From Benincasa hispida (taxonomy: Eukaryota; Streptophyta; Magnoliopsida; Cucurbitales; Cucurbitaceae), in the NCBI RefSeq assembly GCF_009727055.1, contig NC_052354.1:4231303-4295302 (forward strand): a stretch of DNA of 64,000 bases. Direction: 5' to 3'. The translations under genes and the position numbers were made by a program. Below the pieces are notes generated by a model. The model was not told where the DNA came from and searched no databases. It saw only the letters and a list, made by a program, of their open reading frames with translations. Within the stretch, counting starts at the first letter, position 1, and each line of letters starts with the position of its first letter. Positions 56,271-64,000 of the stretch are shown here, in pieces.

Positions 56271-57052
56271 TAGAAAATATTGTCTAGGTTTGGTATGTCA
56301 TCAGCTAAGCCTATAGATACTTCTAGGCTGTGAATACTCGTTTGTCATCTGTGCTTTCACCATAGTCTGAAGCTGAGAAGGAGTACATGTCTCGAGTTCC
56401 TTATGCTAGTGCAGTAGGAAGTTTGATATATGCTATGGTTTGTACTAGGCTTGATCTTACCCATGCTGTTAGTGTTGTCAGCAGGTTCATGGGTCAACCT
56501 GGGAAGGAGCATTGGCAAGCTGTTAAAAGGATTTTTCGTTACCTTAGAGGTACGTCTGATGTTGGTCTCGTTGATGGAAATTACACAGAGTGTTTGGTGA
56601 CCGGTTATTCTAATTCTAACTATGCTAGAGATGTTGACAGTAGGAGGTCTATGATTGGCTATGTGTTCACTCTGGGTGGTTCTGTTGTTAGTTGAAAGGC
56701 AACCTTACAGCCTACAGTTACTTTGTCTACAATTGAAGCAGAGTGCATGGTCTTGACATAAGCTGCTAAAGAGGGAATATGGCTGAGAGTGTTAGTTGGT
56801 GATCTTGGTTTGCATCATGACCAAGCTATTGTATATTGTGATAGTTTGAGTGCAATATGTCTAGCCAAGGATCAAGTTCAACATGAGAGAATTAAGCACA
56901 TAGATGTAAGATATCACTTCTGAAAAGGTGAGCAGAGAGTTAAAGTGATGAAAATTGGTACTACTGATAACCCTGCTGATATGTTCACCAAACCGGTCCC
57001 ACAAGACAAGTTCCAACATTGTTTGGACTTGTTGAATATTTTGAATTGTTAG
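56271..57052 (+). pseudogene. copia RT end and RNase H
   Basis: SRVPYASAVGSLIYAMVCTR and LDLTHAVSVVSRFMGQPGKE lead to SNSNYARDVDSRRSMIGYVF. After a TGA at 56694, the RNase H blocks TLSTIEAECMVLT, YCDSLSAICLAKDQVQHERI, KHIDVRYHF and [20 protein letters not shown] follow, ending at a TAG at about 57050. Confidence 0.9.
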
Positions 57053-57175
57053 TGATCTCCTTTATGGGAAACTTTGAGGCATGAAGGAGAAGTTTGGGTA
57101 CGTCTGACAATATTGATTTATGTTGCATTTGGTACATCTATTATCTGGGAGAGAATTCAAGTCAAGGTAGAGATT

Positions 57176-57543
57176 TGTTGGAATGCCTTGAATTTATTTG
57201 TTGGCGATTTGAATAACCAAGTACAGGGGTCAGCGAACCGAGGTCCAGAGGCGGAGCGCCCTAGTGGGGGTTCAGAGGCAACACCCCCGAAACCTATTCA
57301 GAATTCGTATTTGGCTTATTTATTTATTTGTAATTATTTACGATTATGACCTTAGGGTTTAGAGTAGTGCGCTATATAAACTCTCTGACCATAGAGGCAC
57401 CGTTTGATGTAATTTTTTGAAAATATTCTCCTTAATAATACTGTTCTCTCTCTGCCTGTGGACATAGCTAACACACCGTTAGTGGACGTAGCTAACGAAC
57501 CTACGTTTTTTTTTTGTGTTCTTTAATTGTCGATTTCGTAACA
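57176..57543 (+). repeat. 3' LTR
   Basis: TGTTGGAATGCCTTGAATTT ... TTCGTAACA, preceded by the purine tract aaggtagagatt. It contains a GC-rich insert (gaggtccagaggcggagcgc ... caacacccccgaa) missing from the 5' LTR, and a duplicated gtggacrtagctaac word. Confidence 0.9.
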
Positions 57544-57904
57544 TGCATGTTACTCGATACTCAACTGACACAGTTTTCATTTCTGTTTCCATATCTTGCA
57601 TGTTTGGCTGGATTTCGAGTTTGTTTCATTTTTTTTTCATATTTTTATTATTTCGGACTGTATAGAGTTTAGGGTTTGAGTTGGATAATGCATGAAGGTG
57701 GAAAATCAAACCAAATGCTCGATAATCAACCATCTAGTCACTTTTAATGTAGCGAGGAAGGGACACCATGTAACATGTATCTGGTATTGAGCAATCAAGT
57801 AGTGAGGAACGAGTATCTTGTATCGTGCATCAAATATCGTGCATCGTGTATCAAATATTGAAAAAAAAATCTTATTTACCCCTATTTATTGTTATTCTGT
57901 GCAG
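57544..57904. other. Spacer with tcgata / atcgtgcat words
   Basis: tactcgatactcaac at 57550, then 57755-57860 with acgagtatcttgtatcgtgc and atcaaatatcgtgcatcgtg style repeats. Possibly subterminal or flanking sequence of the host element that carries the DUF1985 gene. No gene. Confidence 0.4.
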
Positions 57905-58460
57905 TATGGTTAGACACTTCAAGATTCCTCCCTAGGATCGTTTCCCAGCCCAAGCGACCAGCCTATCCTCTTACATTGGGACAACTAACAAGATAGTGAA
58001 AAATAAGTTTACTCCCACTCAGCTCACCCTCTTCAGAAAGACGGTATTTGGGCGATTCGTGGACATGGACATTATCTTCAATAGTCCATTGATCCATTAC
58101 ATTCTATTGATGGAGGTTGAATATTTTAGGAAGGATGCAATGACATTCGGTTTGAATGGTTCAGTTGTAACATTCACCAAGATTTCCTATTGATGATGGG
58201 ATCGTGGCCGTCACCTAATCCACTAGTTGTGAGGAGGGTTAAAATAACTGGATCACTACGTCATACGTACTTCAAGAATGATTTCGCAGGGGACATTCAT
58301 ATTGATACCTTAGAGACAGTGTACAAAGAGATGAAGTTTGAGAACAACATGGATGTTGTGAAGATGAATTGGTCCATTACATTGAATTGGGTATGATGGG
58401 AAGGGAGAAGACGAGGACCAATGTCAATAAGACCTTATTAATTGATGTAGAGGATTTAGA
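57905..58460 (+). pseudogene. DUF1985-type protein fragment
   Basis: After MVRHFKIPPR-like text, the frame 57996-58193 gives FTPTQLTLFRKTVFGRFVDM, DIIFNSPLIHYILLMEVEYF, RKDAMTFGLNGSVVTFTKI, followed in a shifted frame by LLMMGSWPSPNPLVVRRVKI and TGSLRHTYFKNDF. The pattern L-F-R-x-T-x-F-G-R-F, the LL-x-E-V helix and the F-x-L-x-G-x-x-V-x-F strand are those of DUF1985 proteins. In plants these are often linked to Ulp1-like protease domains carried by Mutator-like elements. No Ulp1 domain or transposase is visible in the window. Family assignment is by motif only. Confidence 0.68.
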
Positions 58461-59190
58461 TTACTTCAATTCAATGGATTGAGGAAATGTGTTATGGGAG
58501 AGGACGTTACTTGGACTACAAAAAGGATTAAGTGGTCAGGCAGAGAACTACAAAAAAATGTTCAAGCACAATAAGATGAATGTCACATATAACTAACAAA
58601 TTGTTCGTTGTTTTGTACAAATAAGGATCACACCTACACCATTGATCATGTCCGATAGGGAGAGGCTGTATAGGGACACTAGGGTTGATGAACGACCCAT
58701 ATACGAGTGCATTAATGCTGAGACAACCTCCTCAAAGACAAATAGATCACACCGTGATGTGGATGCTCATAGTAACTCCAATGAATACTAGAATCACGAA
58801 CATCAGTTTCACGAGCCAGAAGTCCAAGAGCATTAGTCTTACGAGCTCCCTACCAATAAGTGCGAGATTCACGCACCTCATAATGAGTCTCACGAGCTCC
58901 CTATTGACGAGCATATGCTCCCAACTCAGGCGCGAGGTTGGCCATGGCCAGATACAACCCATTCTAAGCCCATGAGGGATGTGGGCATTCCCACATCACT
59001 CCGTGACATAGACCAAAAAGTGTTTATGATGGAGCATAAATTGGACGATGTACAATCAGACTTGAAAGATATGAAGTTTGACTTGTGTATCCTTCATCTT
59101 AGTGTACAAACAATCACCAGCCTACTACGGTCATTGTGTCGGGTAGGTAATATCATCTTAAACTTATTCCAATGTAAATCTATATCATGA
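58461..59190 (+). pseudogene. Low-complexity and coiled-coil part of the DUF1985-type gene
   Basis: Following text encodes His/Glu-rich repeats (HEPEVQE, SYELPTNKCEIHAPHNESHE, LPIDEHMLP; 58770-58920) with stops. Then comes PTSLRDIDQKVFMMEHKLDD and VQSDLKDMKFDL, a heptad-like coil (58990-59090). This is a plausible continuation of the same broken gene; I cannot identify a function. Confidence 0.5.
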
Positions 59191-59246
59191 TGTGTTTGGC
59201 CTAAGATACTTCATAAATAATATAGGGTTTAAGCGTGGAGTCCACT

Positions 59247-59411
59247 GAGACTATTGATCTCATTCCTCCATATTTCACCGAGTCTCATGACCCAACCCCT
59301 CCATCAGCCACTGAGTCCCATGACCCCATTCCTCCACCTTCCACCTAATTCCAGGACCCCATTCCTCCACCCACCACTGAGACCAATGACCTCATTCCTC
59401 CACCTTCCACT
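59247..59411 (+). repeat. 33-bp tandem repeat x 5 (11-residue Pro-rich unit)
   Basis: Five units of exactly 33 bp encode variants of E-S-H-D-P-I-P-P-P-S-T. Units 2 and 3 are closest. Unit 4 begins with a TAA in place of GAG. The open reading before and after suggests it was coding in the DUF1985-type gene. Confidence 0.85.
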
Positions 59412-59698
59412 TTAGTTTCGGAAATAAAAATATTCTCCATATAAATTCCAAATTAGTAAAATAAAATATCTTGCAGGAATTAGTCACATCTAAGGCAGAT
59501 GTTAAAATTTCGTTTGTGACAACTGCAAATCCACTAGAAACTGTTTTAGAAAAATATAGAGACAATCGTCAAATCTCCTACAAATATAAAACATGATCTA
59601 CATTCATGAAGTTATACCGTCCATGAATGGAAAGTAATAATTAACAGCTGAAAAACTAAAGTAATTAGTCCTTAATTTTGTTGGTGCCAGTTGTTTGT
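59412..59698. other. End of the DUF1985-type gene and spacer
   Basis: A further coding-like stretch at 59476-59595 (ELVTSKADVKISFVTTANPL, ETVLEKYRDNRQISYKYKT, stop) could be the next exon after the repeat, before the expected but absent Ulp1 domain. The rest is spacer up to the 3' end of the minus-strand C-JID gene. Confidence 0.45.
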
Positions 59699-60208
59699 TT
59701 AAGAGGAGGATGATTGAATGGCTTCCATCAATATCTTGTCAATCATTTGCACATTTTGCTTGTATACTAATTGAAGTCCACAATATTTTGCCACCAAGTC
59801 TGGGGAATCAGCTTCAATAACAGCCCAAACATGAGACCTGTGGCGAAAAATTTGACCATATTTCTTTCTTGGGCTGTAATAGAGCCAAACAAACTGGCGT
59901 TCATGTAGCCAAATCACTGTGTCCTCAATGATAGTATGAATGTGGAATGGTTTAATTAGTCCATTCTGAACTCCAAATTGACAAATGAGTTCATGCCTTG
60001 AAACTGAGCCAACATTGTTGAGAATTGCTGTTGGATGTTTGTTGATGTGGAAAAGTGTCCAAACTGCAAATCCCATCCAATCATTATTAATATACAAATT
60101 TGGAGGCAATTCGATGCCTATATGACTCTTTGGAGATAGTTGATTATTCAGCTGGGGCCAAATGTTTCTACTTGGAATAACGAAGTCAAATTCAGTTTCA
60201 AATCGATC
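59699..60208 (-). CDS. TIR-NLR C-terminal exon with second C-JID domain
   Basis: Last exon of the minus-strand gene. An acceptor tttacaacag at about 60214-60209 precedes DRFETEFDFVIPSRN and IWPQLNNQLSPKSHIGIELP, then PPNLYINNDWMGFAVWTLFH, QFVWLYYSPRKKYGQIFRHR, WAVIEADSPDLVAKYCGLQL and VYKQNVQMI, ending in SSSS stop. The P-P-N-L-Y...W-M-G-F-A block, the Y-x-x-R/W core and the C-G-x-x-L-V-Y end are the hallmarks of the C-JID (post-LRR) domain of plant TIR-NLRs, which helps recognise pathogen effectors. The frame is open throughout. The 5' edge is placed from splice logic. Confidence 0.78.
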   Translation of the reverse strand, partial: DRFETEFDFVIPSRNIWPQLNNQLSPKSHIGIELPPNLYINNDWMGFAVWTLFHINKHPTAILNNVGSVSRHELICQFGVQNGLIKPFHIHTIIEDTVIWLHERQFVWLYYSPRKKYGQIFRHRSHVWAVIEADSPDLVAKYCGLQLVYKQNVQMIDKILMEAIQSSSS

Positions 60209-61172
60209 CTGTTGTAAAGAAAATGTTAATAACTAATTTGCTATTACATAATGCATAAGAACAACAACAATATAAAATTATCCACCATAATAACATCATC
60301 AACATTTGTTGACTTGTACATTTTCTCTCGATTTCAATCGTACCATGGATTTCATCTATCATAAGTAGAAGCTAAAAAATACAAAATTTTAAAACTATTT
60401 TCTCTTTACTTTTCAAAGTTTGCTTGACTATATTTGAAAACATCGATAGAAAAATAGATGTGGGAAAAGGTGTTTATAGACTTAATTTTTTAAATCTAAA
60501 AACTAATTGAAACGTTAGCAAATGAGATCTTAATGATTGAATGTATAAGAATGAGAGAGCAAGTAGTAATGTCATAGAACCTAAATATATTGAAAAACGA
60601 TAACGAAAAATACAAAATAAATCAAGTGTTCGAGATACTTGGACCCTCCCAATCTTAAAATAACTCTCAAGCCCTAATTCATATACCAAATATTGCTTGT
60701 CTTCTCCATTCTTTACTCCCTCTATTTATAACCAACTACTTAACTAATGAATAATATATCCCTAATATTCCTCTCATACCAATCCTATCATAATGTCCAC
60801 ACGAGCATAGTTCAACAACTATCTTAAGTGAAAGGTCATGAATTTGAACATCCACCCTAAAAAAATTATCAAATAGGAATATAATGTTTTAAAAAATATC
60901 TAAATAGGATTCGAAAAACTTTCAAATTTATGTCTAACCAGTAAATACCCAAGCTTTAAAAAGTGTGTAGATAATATAAATCCGTAACCTTCCAAAATGT
61001 TATTTCTGGACAAAATATATATATAGAGGATATAAAACTCTCAATTTTTAGGTATAAAAAGTTGAAAGTTGAGAAGATGGAGAAAGAATAGTAACTAATA
61101 ATGAACTAATGTATAAGAAAATAGGAATTAACTAATGAGTTACAAGAAGGAGAGAGAGAGAGAGAGATGGAC

Positions 61173-61895
61173 CTTTAAATCCTTTTGAAGGAAAGAAGGA
61201 ATGCTTTCTTTGAGTTGCAAAATGTGGTTCCTTTCAATATCTGAACTAGAAGTTGATGAATCTGCTTGAGAATTATCATTTGAACTTTGTTCCTCTACCC
61301 ACTCTTGTATACGCAAATCTTGTCTTCTTTTCTCTTCCTTTTGTTTTGGATCATATTTATGAGAATGTACATTCTTTAACATTCCACGAACATAAATTTG
61401 GTCATAAAATTCATACAATTCAGCTGGAGAACTCAACACATTACTTACAATTGTATTCACAAATCCTTCAAGATCTTGCTTATAATAAACAAGACGTGCA
61501 CCACAAAGAACAGGCTTAAAGTCCGAGTTATTGCATAGGATCGAAAAACGAAGATTCCTCCATTGATTTAATCTATATGGATAAACAGCTCGTGGCTCGA
61601 AAATTATCCAAAGTTGATGAGAATCAACTAACAAATCATTACTCAAGTAAAGAATTGATTCTCTTTCCATTGAATATTCATCATTGTCCACTTGGTAAGA
61701 GAAGGAATGAGATTTTTGTGAATTTTTATCAACAGAAAATACTACAAAAAAGGCCATCCCCATCCACTTCTTATCTTTATGCAAATTTGGAGGTATCTTG
61801 ATTGTGATTTTAGGCTCTTCTAGTTGAAAATTGAAGAAACTTCTTGAAATTTCTTTTTGAGGAAAAATGTAGTATTCACCATACAGCTTCAGTTC
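61173..61895 (-). CDS. TIR-NLR exon with first C-JID domain
   Basis: Acceptor tcatgtctag precedes ELKLYGEYYIFPQKEISRSF; then PPNLHKDKKWMGMAFFVVFS, SHQLWIIFEPRAVYPYRLNQ, CGARLVYYKQDLEGFVNTIV, and an acidic, Ser-rich tail (EEQSSNDNSQADSSTSSSD) ending at KDLK with a donor AAAG/GT at 61173/61172. The GAG-type phase is 0 at both ends, so it joins 60208 in frame (DLK to DRFETEF). It is a C-JID domain like the one in the next exon but clearly diverged from it. A read-through ORF ends at 61140 in a GA microsatellite. No stop inside the exon. Confidence 0.78.
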
Positions 61896-62881
61896 CTAGA
61901 CATGAAGAGAGTTGATTTGATGAAACATCCATGTAATTAACTTATAGCTTTTTTTCCCTTAACTAATTAAAAATATTTTTAAGACACGTGGATTATTCCT
62001 CTCATTGCTTTGAGATGGAACACGTGTTTATCTAAGATAATATTAGAGGTTATAAAATCGAAACAGTCATTCATTCAGAAAAAGAAAAAAAAAAAAGAAA
62101 GAAAGAGAGGTCGATTCCAAGAATGATAAATCCAATGAAGAATCCCAAATATCATAGACGAGACAAATCTTCCATCCAAATTTTAATATAATTTCAACTT
62201 GTTTTTCTCTAAATTCTCGTGACTTTTTACTAGATATGTTTTGTAACTTATCAACCATACATAAGAGACTATTATTTTATTCAATGATTTTCTAATCAAG
62301 ACTTTTTTAGATGTAAGAATTATTGCAACACTTATTTGAATTTAAGATAACAATTAAGAAACCTATAAAAAAAAATGTAAGATTCAAGATGAATTGAAAA
62401 TATATAATATAGATAAAAAATTGACATTATTCCTAGGAAAGGTTTAGGGCAGTAAACTTCAAATTACTTTTCCCTAAACCTACATTTCTAAAATATATAT
62501 GAAGAGTTTAAGGAACTATTCAGATTCTTTCTTTTTTTAAAAAAAAAAAAAAAAATATATGGATTGTGGATGTATAGATGTACTAGATTATCCTAACTAG
62601 GTTGACACAATCTTAGCATCCTCATGATTTCCCACGTCTCTTTATTGATATAAAGTAATTTTTAGATTGATTAGATAAAAAAATATTTTTTAAAAAATCA
62701 TTTTGATTTTAAACTCTTTTGATTAAGAAAAAAGTTTAAAATAAACTTTGAAATTGTTTCAAAAGTTCTGTTTTAAGATGATTCAAAAATTGAAATGTTG
62801 TTAAATACTTCAATTTTTTTCCTCTATAAAATGACTTAATTTAAAACACCCCATATAAAAGGTTTAGCATAGAAAGAAAAC

Positions 62882-63047
62882 CTCGAAAGTCCTTAGAAGT
62901 GTTGCCTTGAGGTTTCGTTTTAAGATGATAGAGTAGTCACTTTCACTTTCTTCACCCTCAAAAGTTGCATTCATGGTGGAACAATTCTCTATAGCCTGAT
63001 CAGGTGGTGGTTCACTAGGTTCAAGTCTTGGAAATGACCCAATTGTC
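62882..63047 (-). CDS. Small upstream exon of the C-JID gene (candidate)
   Basis: A 166-bp candidate exon between acceptor atggattgtttcag (exon from 63047) and donor TTTCGAG/GT (62882/62881). It encodes TIGSFPRLEPSEPPPDQAIE, NCSTMNATFEGEESESDYSI, ILKRNLKATLLRTFE. The end phase (0) fits the next exon at 61895, giving FE then ELKLYG. I do not recognise a domain; it could be an NLR linker between LRR and C-JID. Start phase 1 requires another exon further right, which is not seen before the copia fragment at 63207. Confidence 0.5.
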
Positions 63048-63206
63048 CTGAAACAATCCATTAATAATGTAGATATTTTTAAAGAGAGACAAGAAGAAAG
63101 AAAACTAATAAAATAATCCATTAATTAATGTATGAATATGATAAAGACAACAAAACTTTTACATATCTCAATAACGATATGATATTGTTCACTTTAGGCA
63201 TAAGCT
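63048..63206. other. Spacer upstream of the C-JID gene remnant
   Basis: Short AT-rich stretch. LRR, NB-ARC and TIR exons that a complete gene would need are absent here. Confidence 0.5.
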
Positions 63207-64000
63207 TGTTGGAAGTGTTGATGAGCCCACTCTAAGATTCACTCTAAATCTCACAGATTTTGAAGAGAAGAAACTTATTCTCTTACAAAACTCAATAATA
63301 CACGAGAAAAATATTGTTCTATTGAAACTCAATTTTCTTCTATTTATTTGATTTCCTTCCTTCACTTTATTATAAATGAGGGAAATGAACTCTTTATATA
63401 GTACTCAAGAGATATTTCCCAAAAGACATAAAAGACACTTGACATCCATTTGATGTACTTTCCTGTTATTTTGTGCTACGGCTAGAAGCAATTAAACAGT
63501 CACCAAGCGAATCATAGGTACAAAAACTTCTTCATAATCTACACTATAATTTTGTTTGTACCCTTTCATGACAAGTCTTGTCTTGTATTTCTTGACATCT
63601 CCATTTTGCTTCAACTTTTTTCTATAAATCCATTTGACTCCAAGAGCTTTTCTATTTTTTGGTAGTTTGACTAATTCCCATGTCTCGTTTTTTTTTATTG
63701 CATCAATCACTTGATCCATTGCATCTTTCCATTTTGCATCTTCAATTGCCTCCTCAAAGTATATAGGATCAACATCTACAAATAAAGCAAAACCAGCATG
63801 ATCATCACCCAACATTCTTCTTAAAGTATTATAGATATCACGAATACTTCTTATCATCCTTGAAGTAGTTTCTTCATCACTTATGGAATGTGAAGATGAA
63901 GATGAAGCCACTAGTTGAGTCTCTTCAAGCTCCAAGTCTCGAGCATCTTCTTTACCACCCATCTCAATAAGTAATGGATTCCAATCTTTATTTTCTACAC
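63207..64000 (-). mobile_element. Truncated copia element, continuing beyond the right edge
   Basis: An LTR-like stretch starts TGTTGGAAGTGTTGATGAGC at 63207 and runs to about 63432 (with TATATAA near 63396). It is followed with no RNase H by the N-terminal part of RT. The region that should lie between (most of RT plus RNase H) is missing, so the element has a large internal deletion or the LTR is from another copy. Confidence 0.72.
63440..63962 (-). pseudogene. copia reverse transcriptase, N-terminal fragment
   Basis: RSIRDIYNTLRRMLGDDHAG, FEEAIEDAKWKDAMDQVIDA, IKKNETWELVKLPKNRKALG, VKWIYRKKLKQNGDVKKYKT and RLVMKGYKQNYSVDYEEVF are the standard RT start, open over 156 codons. After IRLVTV there is a stop, then LLLAVAQNN-K and HQMDVK, where the match ends. 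Related in sequence to the RT at 3411-4490. The YVDD box is absent. Confidence 0.88.

Larger units (their letters stand above)
52664..57543 (+). mobile_element. Copia element with both LTRs (4.9 kb)
   Basis: Two LTRs (293 and 368 bp), a consensus primer site, and gag, CCHC, protease, integrase, RT and RNase H in order. Decay is moderate: about a dozen stops or frameshifts, with long stretches open (integrase 54562-55266). No matching 5-bp flank duplication was found. Confidence 0.92.

Noticed and set aside
9752..63047. The TIR exon and the C-JID exons as one giant gene
   Set aside because: Both are on the minus strand, so the TIR exon would lie downstream of the C-JID exons, the reverse of TIR-NLR order.

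Overview
This is nuclear DNA of a flowering plant, most likely a cucurbit of the Cucumis type. That guess rests on family-level resemblance of the TIR exon, the double C-JID gene and the DUF1985 fragment; no search could be run. The window is AT-rich and gene-poor. Nearly all coding-like sequence is decayed transposable element or decayed plastid DNA. No intact transposon polyprotein and no intact plastid gene is present.

Layout. 1-7.7 kb: the 3' end of a Ty1-copia element with its LTR, then a LINE fragment split by a complete but decayed minus-strand copia element (2516-7245) with two LTRs and a near-match target duplication. 7.7-14.8 kb: AT-rich spacer, a TIR-domain gene (about 9.75-10.36 kb, minus), then a copia remnant without recognisable LTRs. 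14.8-18.3 kb: an LTR-like stretch, one end of a CACTA-type transposon and two copies of a MITE of about 290 bp. 18.3-39.8 kb: a chimeric plastid insertion (NUPT) carrying psaB, rps14, trnfM, trnG, psbZ, trnS and psbC from the large single copy, joined to inverted-repeat DNA with rps12, rps7, ndhB and trnL-CAA. It is interrupted at 23943-36242 by a gypsy-type LTR with a perfect 5-bp target duplication. That LTR is itself split by a copia element of about 10 kb with LTRs of about 2 kb (25358-35484). 39.8-44.0 kb: spacer, a degenerate tandem repeat and a solo LTR of the same 2-kb family.

44.2-52.0 kb: a minus-strand LINE split by a plus-strand copia element (45839-50537). 52.7-57.5 kb: another copia element with both LTRs. 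57.9-59.6 kb: a broken DUF1985-type gene of the sort carried by plant Mutator-like elements, with five 11-residue proline-rich repeats. 59.7-63.05 kb: three phase-compatible exons on the minus strand with two C-JID (post-LRR) domains of a TIR-NLR gene, lacking TIR, NB-ARC and LRR parts. 63.2-64.0 kb: a truncated minus-strand copia element.

The only plausible host genes are the TIR exon and the C-JID exons, both parts of TIR-type immune receptors, which suggests a degraded or dispersed NLR locus. Everything else is a layered record of insertions. The order of events can be read from the nesting: plastid DNA first, then the gypsy LTR, then the copia element; and LINE first, then copia, at two separate places.
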